NCBI GenBank assembly: GCA_945890645.1
Contig: CAMDCV010000025.1
Span: 1-64,000 of the forward strand
Direction: 5' to 3'
Length of the DNA: 64,000 nucleotides
From: Akkermansia muciniphila
GTDB lineage: Bacteria; Verrucomicrobiota; Verrucomicrobiia; Verrucomicrobiales; Akkermansiaceae
Below, one piece after another: positions 15,263 to 25,197 of the stretch. Numbering within the stretch: position 1 is the first letter of the stretch; the number at the start of each line of letters is the position of its first letter. The position numbers and the translations under genes were made by a program. The notes below the pieces were generated by a model that saw only the letters and a list, made by a program, of their open reading frames with translations, was not told the origin of the DNA and searched no databases.

Positions 15263-16561
15263 ATGAATCCTTTTCTCAAACCCGATGAATTCACGCGCCG
15301 TCAGTTTTTATCGAATGCCGCGCGCACCTATCTCGGTGTGCATTTGTTTCCGATGTTTGGTGCCAGCATCGCCGAGGCGGCCCCTGCCACAGCCGCAGAT
15401 GTTGCGAAGGCGAAACATGTGATCTATTTGTTCATGTCAGGTGGCATGAGTCATGTGGACACTTTCGATCCGAAGCCCAAGAAAAAGGATGTGATGGGCA
15501 CCACGACGACCATCCCCACTGCGGCTGATGGCATTGTTCTCGGTCATTATCTGCCGGCAACCGCGAAGATCATGGACAAGGTGTCTGTCGTTAACTCGAT
15601 GACTTCCATCCAAGGGGCGCACGAGCAAGGCGCGTATGCCATGCACACGAGCTACAGCATGCGCGGCACCACGAAGCATCCGTCACTCGGTTCTTGGGTC
15701 ATGAAAATCGGTGGTCGGATCAATCAGGACATCCCGGGTTTTGTGGCGATCGACACCCCCGCCGATCACTCGGGTGCTGGATTTTTTGGAGCAAAATATG
15801 CCGCCGCGCCGATTGGCAGTGCCGAGGAGGGCTTGCAAGATTCCAAGCGTGTGAACGAAGTTTCGACAGAAAATTTCGACCGCCGCCTCAGTCTCGCGGA
15901 TAAGTTAAATAAGCAATTTCATGGTCGCTATGCGAATGCTGATGTGGAGGCCTATCAGGATCTTTATCAGGAAGCGATTCGCTTGATGAATTCGAAGGAC
16001 TTGAAAGCCTTTAATTTGAATGAAGAAACGGCTGCGACGAAAAACCTGTATGGCAGTGGTCGGTTTGCTCAAGGTTGTCTCTTGGCGCGTCGATTGGTGG
16101 AACATGGCGTGCGCTTTGTCGAGGTCCAGCTCGGCGGATGGGATACGCATTATGACAATTTCGCGGCCGTGGAAGGACGCTGCAAAGAATTCGATCAGGC
16201 CTACGCTGCGCTGATCACCGACCTTGAAAAACGTGGGAAGTTAAAAGACACACTTGTCGTAGTAGCGACGGAGTTCGGTCGCACACCGGAGATTAAAGCC
16301 GAGCATAAGGACGGTCGCGACCATCATCCGAGTGCCTTCAGTTGCTTGCTGGCAGGCGGCGGCATCAAGGGTGGCTACAAGCATGGCGAAACGGATGCCA
16401 CTGCGGCCAAAGTGAAGTCCGATCCCGTGACGGTGCAAGACTTCAATGCGACAATCGCCAAAGCTCTCGGGCTGCCCTTCGACCTTGTGGTCATGTCGCC
16501 TACCAAGCGCCCCTTCAAGATTGCCGACAAAGGCATTCCCGTGGACAAACTGTTCGCTTGA
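15263..16561 (+). CDS. DUF1501 domain protein with Tat-type signal
   Basis: 432-aa protein of the DUF1501 family, related to the alkaline-phosphatase/sulfatase fold and usually exported. The N-terminus has a twin-arginine signal (TRRQFLSNAARTYLG, RR at 12-13). The core shows YLFMSGGMSHVDTFDPKP, then VEVQLGGWDTHYDNF and VVVATEFGRTPEIKAEHKDG, typical of the family. It follows the DUF1549/1553 gene by 39 bases; the two form the standard secreted pair of this phylum. Confidence 0.9.
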   Translation: MNPFLKPDEFTRRQFLSNAARTYLGVHLFPMFGASIAEAAPATAADVAKAKHVIYLFMSGGMSHVDTFDPKPKKKDVMGTTTTIPTAADGIVLGHYLPATAKIMDKVSVVNSMTSIQGAHEQGAYAMHTSYSMRGTTKHPSLGSWVMKIGGRINQDIPGFVAIDTPADHSGAGFFGAKYAAAPIGSAEEGLQDSKRVNEVSTENFDRRLSLADKLNKQFHGRYANADVEAYQDLYQEAIRLMNSKDLKAFNLNEETAATKNLYGSGRFAQGCLLARRLVEHGVRFVEVQLGGWDTHYDNFAAVEGRCKEFDQAYAALITDLEKRGKLKDTLVVVATEFGRTPEIKAEHKDGRDHHPSAFSCLLAGGGIKGGYKHGETDATAAKVKSDPVTVQDFNATIAKALGLPFDLVVMSPTKRPFKIADKGIPVDKLFA

Positions 16562-16623
16562 GAGATGTGGGAATTATTCTCCCCTGCATTGATTTTACGA
16601 GCGGCAACAGATAGATTCGGCTT

Positions 16624-17253
16624 GTGAGATTGGTGCTGTGGATCATGGGTATTTCGCTGAGCATCCTGATGATTTGGGTCATCTGGGGTGGGCACTGGGA
16701 GCAGTGGTCGGATGTGCGGACGGTGGGCACGGCGTTGCAAGGATATGGTGTTTCGGCTGGTTTGGCCGGGGTGTTGTTATTGATACTTGATTTGCTACTG
16801 CCGGTGCCGGGCACGGTGGTGATGTCGGCCCTAGGCTATCTTTATGGAACGGTGCTGGGCGCTCTTTTGGGTTTTATTGGTTCGTTTATTGCCGGGCTGA
16901 TTGGTTATGGCGTGGGGCGCTTGTTCCCCGAGAAAACAGCGCGACGGTTTCTGGGCGAAAAGGATTTTGTCCGCGGTAAGAGCTTATTTGCGCGCGGGGG
17001 TGGGTGGGTGATCGCGCTATCGCGGGCGGTGCCGATTTTGCCCGAAGCGCTCGCTGTCACTGCTGGTTTGCTGCGCATGCCAGTGCCGGCTTTTGTGCTG
17101 GCACTCGCGTGTGGCAGCCTACCAATGGCGGCACTTTTTGCGTGGATCGGAGCAACGGGTCATGATCGACCGCTTTTGACCCTGATTTTGAGCTTTGGCG
17201 TGCCTGCGGTGCTGTGGTCGCTCGCATCGCTTTGGCATCGTCGCAGTGATTGA
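16624..17253 (+). CDS. TVP38/TMEM64 (VTT domain) family membrane protein
   Basis: 209-aa polytopic membrane protein of the DedA-like VTT superfamily, some members of which act as lipid scramblases or transporters. Hydrophobic segments lie near 8-24, 46-64, 68-95 and 135-200, with the re-entrant signature ALGYLYGTVLGALLGFIGS and the conserved FARGGGWVIALSRAVPILPE. The open frame starts at GTG 16624; an ATG seven codons later is possible. The next gene, pstB, follows after an intergenic dyad, so it is probably a separate unit. Confidence 0.85.
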   Translation: MRLVLWIMGISLSILMIWVIWGGHWEQWSDVRTVGTALQGYGVSAGLAGVLLLILDLLLPVPGTVVMSALGYLYGTVLGALLGFIGSFIAGLIGYGVGRLFPEKTARRFLGEKDFVRGKSLFARGGGWVIALSRAVPILPEALAVTAGLLRMPVPAFVLALACGSLPMAALFAWIGATGHDRPLLTLILSFGVPAVLWSLASLWHRRSD

Positions 17254-17264
17254 GGATTGCCTTG

Positions 17265-17282
17265 TGTGACAAAGTCGTCACA
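17265..17282. promoter_or_regulatory. 18-bp dyad upstream of pstB
   Basis: A perfect palindrome TGTGAC-N6-GTCACA, 61 bases before the pstB start codon and 12 bases after the previous gene. It has the symmetry of a dimeric regulator site. It is not a canonical Pho box (an 11-bp direct repeat), and the half-site spacing is wrong for CRP. Function unknown. Confidence 0.35.
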
Positions 17283-17342
17283 ATCGGCCTGTCGTGATTG
17301 CGCGAGGTTGGTGCAATCTTACGAAATTCCTTTTTGTCACCA

Positions 17343-18146
17343 ATGATCGCCGCAAGCACAGCCTCCGCACCACGTCATTCCGCATCGTCTCGAACGGCGG
17401 TTTCTGTCGAGAATCTCGATTTTTGCTATGGCACGTCTAAGGTGTTAAAAAAGATCAATCTGGAAATTCCGGCGAATCAAGTGACCGCCCTGATCGGTCC
17501 ATCTGGCTGTGGCAAATCGACTCTTTTGCGCTGCATCAACCGCATGAACGACGAAATTCCCGGTGCTCATGTCAGTGCGGGGCGCATCTGTCTGGACGGC
17601 GAAGACATCAACGGTCCCGAAGTGGATGTTGTGAAATTGCGCAGCGAGGTTGGCATGGTGTTTCAGAAGTCGAATGTTTTTCCCCGTAGCATCTTCGAAA
17701 ACGTGGCTTATGGTATGCAAGTGCGTGGAGAAAAAAACAAGGCCGTGATCGAACAACGCGTCGAAGAAGCTCTCCGACAAGCAGCGCTGTGGGATGAAGT
17801 GAAAGATCGTTTGCACGAGTCGGGCTTCGGCCTTTCCGGTGGACAACAGCAGCGCTTATGCATTGCCCGCACGATCGCGGTGAAGCCAAACATCGTGCTC
17901 ATGGATGAGCCATGCAGCGCGCTCGATCCGATCGCGACACTGAAAGTCGAGGAGTTGATTTGGGATCTACGCAGTCAATATACTTTCATCATCGTCACTC
18001 ACAGCATGCAGCAAGCATCACGGATTTCGGATCACACGGCATTCTTTTACCTCGGCGAAGTCATCGAGTTCGATCAAACGGGTAAAATGTTTACCAATCC
18101 GCGAGAAAAACGCACGGAAGAATACATCAGCGGACGATTCGGCTAA
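17343..18146 (+). CDS. pstB: phosphate ABC transporter ATP-binding protein PstB
   Basis: 267-aa cytosolic ATPase of the PstSCAB phosphate importer. Walker [10 protein letters not shown] at 52-60, the family-typical LRCINRMND just after it, the signature [16 protein letters not shown] and Walker [14 protein letters not shown] are all intact, followed by the switch histidine in [10 protein letters not shown]. The ATG at 17343 is used; the frame extends upstream without support. The genes for the other transporter parts (pstS, pstC, pstA) are not adjacent; instead phoU, phoB and phoR follow. Confidence 0.96.
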   Translation: MIAASTASAPRHSASSRTAVSVENLDFCYGTSKVLKKINLEIPANQVTALIGPSGCGKSTLLRCINRMNDEIPGAHVSAGRICLDGEDINGPEVDVVKLRSEVGMVFQKSNVFPRSIFENVAYGMQVRGEKNKAVIEQRVEEALRQAALWDEVKDRLHESGFGLSGGQQQRLCIARTIAVKPNIVLMDEPCSALDPIATLKVEELIWDLRSQYTFIIVTHSMQQASRISDHTAFFYLGEVIEFDQTGKMFTNPREKRTEEYISGRFG

Positions 18147-18163
18147 ACCTCCCCCTATACTTA

Positions 18164-18871
18164 ATGAACGGACCACACATTTTCCGCGACTTCGACATCG
18201 CCATCCGCAATCTTAAGGATGAAGTGCTGCTGATGGCCAGCTTGACAAGGCAGAACCTTGAGCGCGCTACGCGGTCATTGTTGGAGCGCGACATTGAACT
18301 TTCTCGTGTGGTGATTGGAGATGACAGCGAGGTCGATGACTTAGAAATCCGTGTGGATCAGCGTGGCATGGAAATTTTGGTCCGCCATCATCCGGTCGCA
18401 TCGGATCTGCGTTTGGTGATTTCCTCGATGAAAATTTCCACGTGTCTCGAACGCATTTCCGATCACGCGGTGAACATCGCCAAGCGATCGAAAAAAATTT
18501 GCAAGGGTCCGGAATTGACGGATGTGGCATTGGTGGAGCCTCTTTATGTGATGGCTGACAATTTGCTGCGCGATGCGATGATTGCGTTTACCGATCATAA
18601 CATCAAATTGGCAGAGGGGCTAAAGGCGCGCGACAAAGAACTGGATCGCTTGCATAAAAGCTTGATCGCTTCGTTGAGCCATCGCTTGGAATCCTCTGCC
18701 GGTATGGCGGAGTCGTTGCTGCATCTGATCTTCGTTATCCGATCACTCGAACGCGTAGGAGATTTGGCGGTGAACATTGGTGAAGACGCTGTGTTTCTCG
18801 GTAGCGCAATGGACATCAGGCACATGGTCGATAAAGTTACAGCAGAGCTGCCTTCCGAGCCTGTAGAATGA
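18164..18871 (+). CDS. phoU: phosphate signalling protein PhoU
   Basis: 235-aa helical protein that links the Pst transporter to PhoR and represses the Pho response when phosphate is plentiful. Two repeated PhoU domains are visible, with metal-binding motifs ERISDHAVNIAK in the first and ERVGDLAVNIGEDAVF in the second. Length is normal. It begins 17 bases after pstB, so the two are cotranscribed. Confidence 0.95.
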   Translation: MNGPHIFRDFDIAIRNLKDEVLLMASLTRQNLERATRSLLERDIELSRVVIGDDSEVDDLEIRVDQRGMEILVRHHPVASDLRLVISSMKISTCLERISDHAVNIAKRSKKICKGPELTDVALVEPLYVMADNLLRDAMIAFTDHNIKLAEGLKARDKELDRLHKSLIASLSHRLESSAGMAESLLHLIFVIRSLERVGDLAVNIGEDAVFLGSAMDIRHMVDKVTAELPSEPVE

Positions 18872-18930
18872 AACGAATTCGTCACAGGCTGAACCTTTCA
18901 CAGATAGTCTAGCTCGCTACAGTTCCTAGT

Positions 18931-19614
18931 GTGCAAACAGTACTAGTGATTGAAGACGAAGTTGATATCACCGATTTGGTGGCATTCAATTTGGAACGTG
19001 CAGGTTGCCGCGTGTTAAAAGCGTATGACGGTCAAGTGGGATTGGAACTCGCACTCAAGGAGCGGCCTGATATCATCGTGCTCGACTTGATGTTGCCGAC
19101 ATTAAATGGACTCGGTGTACTGAAAGGACTTCGTCGTGATGCCCGCACGCAACAAATCCCAGTCATATTGCTGACCGCCCGTGCGCAGACGGAGGATCGC
19201 ATCGCCGGCTTAGCCGCAGGCGCGGATGACTACGTGACCAAACCGTTTTCTCCCAAAGAACTGGTCTTGCGCGTCCAGGCCGTGTTGAAGCGCATGCAGA
19301 TCAGTTCGGGATCGACCGACTTTTCTGTCGGTGGATTCCGCTTCGACAAAAACGCGCTAAAATTTTACATTGAAAACGATCCCATTGAGCTGACATCAAC
19401 CGAATTCAAGTTGCTCTTGTTTCTCTGCGAGCGAGCCAATCATCCACAACAACGCAATGACATGCTGCGCAGTGTTTGGGGCTACAGCGATGATGTGATC
19501 AGCCGCACCCTTGACACACACATGAAGCGATTACGGCAAAAATTAGGTCCACATGCAGATAAGGTTGAAACGATCCGCGGTGTCGGCTATCGTTTCGTCA
19601 ATCCTACTCCATGA
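18931..19614 (+). CDS. phoB: phosphate regulon response regulator PhoB
   Basis: 227-aa OmpR/PhoB-type two-component regulator. The receiver domain has the acidic pocket (IEDE at 7-10), phosphoacceptor D52 (VLDLMLP) and the conserved lysine in VTKPFSPKE. The C-terminal winged helix contains LTSTEFKLLLFL and TLDTHMKRLRQKLG, which bind Pho boxes. It starts with GTG at 18931, 59 bases after phoU, and its stop overlaps the phoR start by 4 bases (ATGA), so the kinase is translationally coupled. Confidence 0.93.
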   Translation: MQTVLVIEDEVDITDLVAFNLERAGCRVLKAYDGQVGLELALKERPDIIVLDLMLPTLNGLGVLKGLRRDARTQQIPVILLTARAQTEDRIAGLAAGADDYVTKPFSPKELVLRVQAVLKRMQISSGSTDFSVGGFRFDKNALKFYIENDPIELTSTEFKLLLFLCERANHPQQRNDMLRSVWGYSDDVISRTLDTHMKRLRQKLGPHADKVETIRGVGYRFVNPTP

Positions 19615-20822
19615 TTTACGAACTGACCATCCTCACCATCGCCGCGCTGATTGTCGCATGGCTATATGTGAGAAATGGCAGAGAAAAAAAACGATTCAAG
19701 CAAGAAAAACAACAGGTGAAAATCATCCACAATGAGGCCTTGGAAGCCGAACGAAGACGCCACGAGCTTCTGCTTGATGGTCTCTCGGATGCATTGTTTC
19801 TCGTTGATCACGATGGCAATGTCTGCTATGCCAACATTGCGGCACGAAAGATGTTTTCCGATCGCAATCTGATTGGGCAGTCGCCGCAAGCCGCATTTCC
19901 GGACGCGCGATTCATCGAGGCGATCCACCACTGCGAACAAAAAAACAAACCCGTGGTCCAGCGCATTGTGTTGCCACAACAGCTCTCTCCGCTCGGTGGT
20001 CGCGAAAACCGCGGCGTGAACGCTTGGTTGCTTGATGTGGCCCCACTCCCCGCCGAGGCTTACCCGCAAGCGAAGTTGCGCGTTCTACTGCGCGACCTCA
20101 CCGCCGAATTCCAGAGCGAGCAAGTGCGCAAGGACTTCGTTGCCAATGCCTCCCACGAGCTGCGCACGCCACTCGCCATTATCCAAGGCTACCTAGAAAA
20201 TTTGTTAGAGGATGGCGGCCTGCGCGATCATCACCAAGCCTCACGTTTCCTGAGCATCATGTCGAAACACACCGACCGCGTCTCGCGCATTGTTGAGGAC
20301 ATGTTGGTCATTTCTCGACTGGAGTCTGGCGAAGCTGCGGCACTTAGCATCGAGCCCTTCGAATTTCACAGTTGCGTGCAGGACGTCTTAGAGCGTCTTG
20401 AGCATCTGATTGTCAGTCAGGAAGCGAAGGTTCATTACGGAGCCGTTGATCGCACTTTATTGATTACGGGTGATCGCTTTTATTGGACGCAGGTACTTTT
20501 CAATTTAATCGAAAACGCCCTCAAACAAAACCCGCGCCCTGGTTTAACGGTAACGGTCGCCGCGAAACAAGAGGACGATGGCATTCATATTTCCGTAGCG
20601 GATGATGGCATCGGTATTCCCTCAAGTCACTTGCCCTTTGTTTTCAAACGCTTTTACCGTGTGGATCAAAATCACACAAACTCCGCCATCAAAGGCACCG
20701 GCTTGGGGCTATCGATCGTCAAACGCGCGATCGAAGCCCATGGTGGCGAGATTTCCGTCAGCTCTCTGCCCGGTCACGAGACCAAGTTCTCGATCAAGCT
20801 CCCTGAGCCAAGTGATACTTGA
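19611..20822 (+). CDS. phoR: phosphate regulon sensor histidine kinase PhoR
   Basis: 403-aa sensor kinase. One N-terminal membrane segment (about 3-20), then a charged coiled linker, a PAS-like domain (about 50-165, LLDGLSDALFLVDHDGNVCY), the HisKA helix with phosphorylated H182 (ANASHELRTPLA), and the ATPase domain with NLIENALKQ, VADDGIGIP and GTGLGLSIVKR. The absence of a periplasmic loop fits PhoR, which senses phosphate through PstB/PhoU. Overlaps phoB by 4 bases. Confidence 0.93.
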   Translation: MIYELTILTIAALIVAWLYVRNGREKKRFKQEKQQVKIIHNEALEAERRRHELLLDGLSDALFLVDHDGNVCYANIAARKMFSDRNLIGQSPQAAFPDARFIEAIHHCEQKNKPVVQRIVLPQQLSPLGGRENRGVNAWLLDVAPLPAEAYPQAKLRVLLRDLTAEFQSEQVRKDFVANASHELRTPLAIIQGYLENLLEDGGLRDHHQASRFLSIMSKHTDRVSRIVEDMLVISRLESGEAAALSIEPFEFHSCVQDVLERLEHLIVSQEAKVHYGAVDRTLLITGDRFYWTQVLFNLIENALKQNPRPGLTVTVAAKQEDDGIHISVADDGIGIPSSHLPFVFKRFYRVDQNHTNSAIKGTGLGLSIVKRAIEAHGGEISVSSLPGHETKFSIKLPEPSDT

Positions 20823-21140
20823 CCCTGCGAGAGACTTGTTGAAAAAGGGACAGATCATTCTTTGACTGACAGAATCGTTTTCCCGAGATCGCTATGTTGC
20901 TAGGGCAATAGGCGATCGCTCAAAACCAGAACCCGCAATTGGAAGGCGGCTAGGTTTCCAGAGGTGCCGGACGTCTTTGCTTACTTGATGAGTAGCAGCA
21001 AATCGGAGGAATGACAAAATCTCAAAAAATCGCCTTGACATTGCCCCGCGTAACTACAGCTTTAGAAATGATAATACAAATTATCTATTATAGTCCGTTA
21101 ATTGTTACTCGTTAGATATTCACATAACCCATTAAACCTC
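20823..21140. other. intergenic region between phoR and the beta-strand-repeat gene
   Basis: About 320 bases with no gene seen. A hairpin at 20887-20917 (GATCGC with GCGATC, inner TTGC with GCAA) lacks a following T run. A TTGACA lies at 21035-21040 without a good -10 at the right distance. Downstream an AT-rich stretch (21064-21140, including TGATAATAC) is likely to hold the promoter of the following gene. Confidence 0.4.
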
Positions 21141-24100
21141 ATGAAAACAAAACCATCCTTACTGACATTCCTCCTAACAGCTTGTGCCGTATTGGCCACG
21201 CCCCTTGCTCAAGCCGCCAGTTACTACTGGGACATCGATGACACGACCGCTGGTGCGGGTGGCGCCACTCCCAGCGGCAACTGGTCCACAAGCGGCAGCA
21301 CGTGGAGTACTAGTTCCAATGGAACAGTTAGTGTCTCTGCCTACACCACTACTGCTGCCGATGACCTCCTCTTCTCCGCTGGCATCAACGCCACAGGCTC
21401 TTTTACCGTCTCTCTCGCCGACGCTCAAACGGCAGCTAGCCTCAATTTCGAAGAAGGCACTACCACCCTCAGCGGCGCAAGCGGCTCCATCGCCTTAGCT
21501 GGCACAGGGGGTAAAATCACCACCGCTAATGGAGCCACCGCTGTCATTGGGGCCGGAACCGACACCCTTCTCAACGGCTCCCAAGGATTGACCAAAATCG
21601 GCGTCGGCTCACTTACGATTAATGGCACGGCAGCAAGCACCTTTACCGGCGGGCTAAACGTCAATGGCGGGACGCTGGCGCTCAACTACAGCAATCTGCT
21701 CGCGCCTACGGATTTGATCAACAATGGCAACGCTCTTGCACTCGGCGGCGGCGGAAATCTCACCATCACGAGCAGCCCCACAGGCAGCACCAGCCAGACC
21801 CTCGGCAATCTGACCGTGAATTCTGGTGGCGGCAGTCTGTTAGTGAATCCGAACAACGGCACCGATACCGCCATCACTCTTGGTTCCATCACCGCAACAG
21901 CATCGGGCGGAAGCTTTGTAGTCGGTAGAGCGCTCAGCTCCGGCACTGGCACGCTCGCCATCACCACCACAACGGATAAAGACGCCACCGGCATCTACGG
22001 GGGCCGCGTCATTTTTGCCAACGGCACCGCCAACACCGGCTACGATTGGGCAACTACCGTCGATGTGGCCAGCCCTTTTTCCTTCTCTGCGTATGCGGGC
22101 TATACAGCGCTGGACACCGCCACTGTCGGCAACGTCACAAACACGAACAACTCCCGCATCACCGCAGGCGCCACTCTACCAGCCAGTTCAAATCGCACCA
22201 CCAACAGCCTGAAGTTCGAGAACCCGGCTGCAAACAGCACATTCGACATCTTAGCAGGCAACACCCTAACCCTCACCAGCGGCGGTCTACTCATGACGGG
22301 TGCCAACACCAACATCAATATCAACAACGGCAGCATCACTGCCGGTGATGGCACCGCCCCTGCGGATCTGGTAATTCACCAATTCAACTCGGCCCAACCA
22401 CTTTCCGTCGGGCTCACAGGTGGAACTTTGGGCAACACCCCCGAGATCTTGTCCAACATTGTCAACAACAACGGCCAACCCGTGACGCTGGTCAAGAACG
22501 GCCCTGGCAGCCTTCGAATCACTGGAACCAACAGCTTCACCGGCGGCGTCATCGTAAATCAGGGCAGCGTCGACTTTGGCAACCTCTCGCTCAACAACAA
22601 TCCGATCACGTTCAACGCCAATGCCTTTTTGTACACGAATGGCGCCCACACCACCACCGGCGGCATCACGCTGAACAACGGCAGTCAGGTGACCGTCTGC
22701 AACAACAACAGCGGCCTCACGGTCAACGCAAACGTTGTCGGTAGTGGCGGTCTCTCTGCGGCGAATGGCGGGCAGGGCGCGATGACCCTGACCCTCAACG
22801 GCACCGCCAACACCTTCACCGGCCCGGTTCGTTTCACTCACAGCAATGGAACCCAACAATGCTCCATCAACGTGGCAAGCCTTCCGGACACTGACACATT
22901 CGGGACGGGAAACATCACTTTCGGAGCAGGCACCGTTTCATCGACCAGCCAAAACTTCAGCTTGGCTAGCACGGCGGTCGCCCCGCTCACGTTGGCCAAC
23001 CGCCGCTTCGAAATGGCCGGGGCCAACGTCAACCAGCAGATCAACAACGCCAGCGGGCAGGCCTTGACCATTCAACCCGACCTGCTGGTCACTGGTAGCC
23101 AAGCGAAGAACCTGATACTCGGAGGCTCAGGAGCCGGCCTCAGCACCTTCGCCGGCGTGATTGCCAATCATTCGAGCCCCACTGCTCCCGGCACTGTCCC
23201 GAACGGCGAGAGAAAGACCGCGAACGGAAATACCCTCACGCTGGGATCCGTTGAGGGGATTTCCGTCGGCGCGACGATTACGGGCTCCATTCTCGCCGTA
23301 GGCACCACCATCACGGCGATCAATCCTTTGACCAGAGTTGTAACGCTGAGCGCAAGCTACGCCGGCGCCAACAACTCCAACTTCAACGTGGGGGTTCTTT
23401 TCACCATCCCCAATGTCATCAACTCCGTTTCATTGACCAAGTCCGGCACAGGCACCTGGGTGGTTTCCGGCAACAACACCTACTCCGGTCCCACCTTGGT
23501 TTCCCAAGGAGTGCTCAACATCCAGCACGCCAATGCGCTTGGTGCGACGACCACGGGTACTTTGGTCACCTCCGGCGCAGCGCTGCAAATCCAAGGTGGC
23601 ATCACCGTCGGAAACGAGGCGATTACGCTCAACGGCACCGGCATCAGCACCACCGGCGCCATGCGCAATATCAGCGGTGACAACAACTATGGTGGACTCG
23701 TGACTCTCGGCAGCCTCTCTCGCATCCAAAGCGACGCCGGTACACTCACCCTCAGCAACACGGGCACCATCACCGGCCCGAATTTTGGCCTGACCGTGGG
23801 CGGTGCGGGCAACACCACTATCAACAGCATTATCGGCACCACCTCGGGCGCCTTGCTCAAGCAAGGAGGCGGCACGCTCACCCTCAGCAACATAAACACC
23901 TACTCCGGAACCACCACAGTGTCTGGCGGCATTCTCGCCATGGGCGCTAATAACGTCATCCCTGACGCATCCAATGTTTCCATTGACGATGGCACTTTCA
24001 ATGCCGCCACCTTTACCGATTCTGCTGGCTCGCTCGACGTGACGAATGCAAATTCGACCATCAACCTCGGCACGGGTGCCGCGCTAGCATTTGCCAACAG

Positions 24101-25028
24101 CAGCTCGGTGGACTGGACTGGTGCCACGCTCAACATCACCGGCACTTTTGTTTCTGGTGCTTCATTGCGCTTCGGCACCGATGCGGCAGGTCTCACCGAT
24201 AATCAGCTACTACTAATCTCCGCAGCGGGATTCATCAACTTCGATCTTGATGTCAACGGCTACCTCATCGCTACCCCAGATGGCGGCGATATGACACCAC
24301 CTACACTCACCAGCATCACGGATAACGTCAGCGGGGGTCCGATCAACATCGGTGCGACTGTTACCTACACCGTCACCTTCAGCGAGGACATCGATGACGC
24401 ATCAGTGACCGCGGTGGATTTTGATAACGACGGCAGCGCCGGCATCACGGTAGGCGCCATCAGTGAAACCTCGCCGACCTCCGGAGTTTTCACCGTAGCA
24501 GTCACCGCCAACAGTGCCGGCACCCTGAACCTTCGCATCCCTACCGGTGCGGTGATCGAAGATGTGGCCTTGAATGACTTGGTCGTTCCGGTAACAGATG
24601 ATACCATCATCACCGTGCGCAATGCGTATCAAACCTGGGCCCTCACCAATGCCATCAGCAGCGCTCCTGGCCAAGACAAAGACGGCGACGGTGTGAACAA
24701 CGCCATCGAGTTCCTGCTCGGCGGTGATGTGAGCACCAACGACCTCAGCAAACTGCCAGAAGTCACCACGACCGCCACCGACATGATTTTCACTTTCGAG
24801 CGCAAACGCAGCTCGATCGATGGGATCACCGGCTGCACCATCGAAGTCGGCACGACCCTTACCGGCTGGCCAACGACCTACACCGTCGGCTCCAATACCG
24901 CAGGTTCCACCGCTGGCGTAGTCGTGACAGAAAACAGTCCCGCTGGTTTCGATACCATCACCCTGACCGTGCCAATAGGCAGCGATCCGAAGAAATTCGC
25001 CCGCCTCAAAGCGAACGTTACAGAATAA
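21141..25028 (+). CDS. autotransporter-associated beta-strand repeat protein with C-terminal sorting-like domain
   Basis: 1295-aa secreted, Gly/Ser/Thr/Asn-rich protein. The ATG at 21141 gives a clean signal peptide (LLTFLLTACAVLATPLAQAA). The bulk is a beta-helix-type passenger with repeated units of the form LTKxGxGTLxxxGxNTYSG, clearest near residues 148, 448, 764 and 904. Near 1050-1160 is an Ig-like domain (VTYTVTFSEDIDD), then a calcium-binding-like DKDGDGVNNAIEFLLGG (about 1178) and a C-terminal domain of about 80 aa ending KKFARLKANVTE. No outer-membrane beta-barrel is present, so it is not a classical autotransporter; the C-terminal domain probably directs surface sorting. The pseudogene at 38880 retains the same domain. 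Confidence 0.88.
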   Translation: MKTKPSLLTFLLTACAVLATPLAQAASYYWDIDDTTAGAGGATPSGNWSTSGSTWSTSSNGTVSVSAYTTTAADDLLFSAGINATGSFTVSLADAQTAASLNFEEGTTTLSGASGSIALAGTGGKITTANGATAVIGAGTDTLLNGSQGLTKIGVGSLTINGTAASTFTGGLNVNGGTLALNYSNLLAPTDLINNGNALALGGGGNLTITSSPTGSTSQTLGNLTVNSGGGSLLVNPNNGTDTAITLGSITATASGGSFVVGRALSSGTGTLAITTTTDKDATGIYGGRVIFANGTANTGYDWATTVDVASPFSFSAYAGYTALDTATVGNVTNTNNSRITAGATLPASSNRTTNSLKFENPAANSTFDILAGNTLTLTSGGLLMTGANTNININNGSITAGDGTAPADLVIHQFNSAQPLSVGLTGGTLGNTPEILSNIVNNNGQPVTLVKNGPGSLRITGTNSFTGGVIVNQGSVDFGNLSLNNNPITFNANAFLYTNGAHTTTGGITLNNGSQVTVCNNNSGLTVNANVVGSGGLSAANGGQGAMTLTLNGTANTFTGPVRFTHSNGTQQCSINVASLPDTDTFGTGNITFGAGTVSSTSQNFSLASTAVAPLTLANRRFEMAGANVNQQINNASGQALTIQPDLLVTGSQAKNLILGGSGAGLSTFAGVIANHSSPTAPGTVPNGERKTANGNTLTLGSVEGISVGATITGSILAVGTTITAINPLTRVVTLSASYAGANNSNFNVGVLFTIPNVINSVSLTKSGTGTWVVSGNNTYSGPTLVSQGVLNIQHANALGATTTGTLVTSGAALQIQGGITVGNEAITLNGTGISTTGAMRNISGDNNYGGLVTLGSLSRIQSDAGTLTLSNTGTITGPNFGLTVGGAGNTTINSIIGTTSGALLKQGGGTLTLSNINTYSGTTTVSGGILAMGANNVIPDASNVSIDDGTFNAATFTDSAGSLDVTNANSTINLGTGAALAFANSSSVDWTGATLNITGTFVSGASLRFGTDAAGLTDNQLLLISAAGFINFDLDVNGYLIATPDGGDMTPPTLTSITDNVSGGPINIGATVTYTVTFSEDIDDASVTAVDFDNDGSAGITVGAISETSPTSGVFTVAVTANSAGTLNLRIPTGAVIEDVALNDLVVPVTDDTIITVRNAYQTWALTNAISSAPGQDKDGDGVNNAIEFLLGGDVSTNDLSKLPEVTTTATDMIFTFERKRSSIDGITGCTIEVGTTLTGWPTTYTVGSNTAGSTAGVVVTENSPAGFDTITLTVPIGSDPKKFARLKANVTE

Positions 25029-25086
25029 CAGCGTGAGCTGCCGTCTCGGCGGCTACTTCTTGCACTGCGATCCCGTCCCTCAACGC

Positions 25087-25122
25087 AAAAGCCCTCGACC
25101 GAATCGGTCGAGGGCTTTTTTT
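25087..25122 (+). terminator. Rho-independent terminator of the beta-strand-repeat gene
   Basis: A near-perfect stem AAAAGCCCTCGACC/GGTCGAGGGCTTTT with loop GAATC, ending in eight T residues to 25122. It lies about 60 bases after the stop codon. The flanking A and T runs make it potentially bidirectional, so it may also block read-through from the convergent sulfatase gene. Confidence 0.93.
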
Positions 25123-25197
25123 CGCCAAATTTTTCACTAAGAAATGACCAAACCTGCTTGCTCCATGAAGTTCCCGGCGGCATTGGAGATCTCGTTT

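Noticed and set aside
17265-17282. CRP-type operator before pstB
   Set aside because: TGTGA and TCACA are separated by 8 bases instead of 6, so it is recorded only as an unassigned dyad.
20887-20917. Hairpin after phoR as a Rho-independent terminator
   Set aside because: The stem is interrupted and no T run follows on either strand.
21141-25028. Repetitive DNA that might be read as tandem repeats or a CRISPR-like array
   Set aside because: The repetition is at the protein level (beta-strand repeat units), with irregular spacing and one continuous reading frame.
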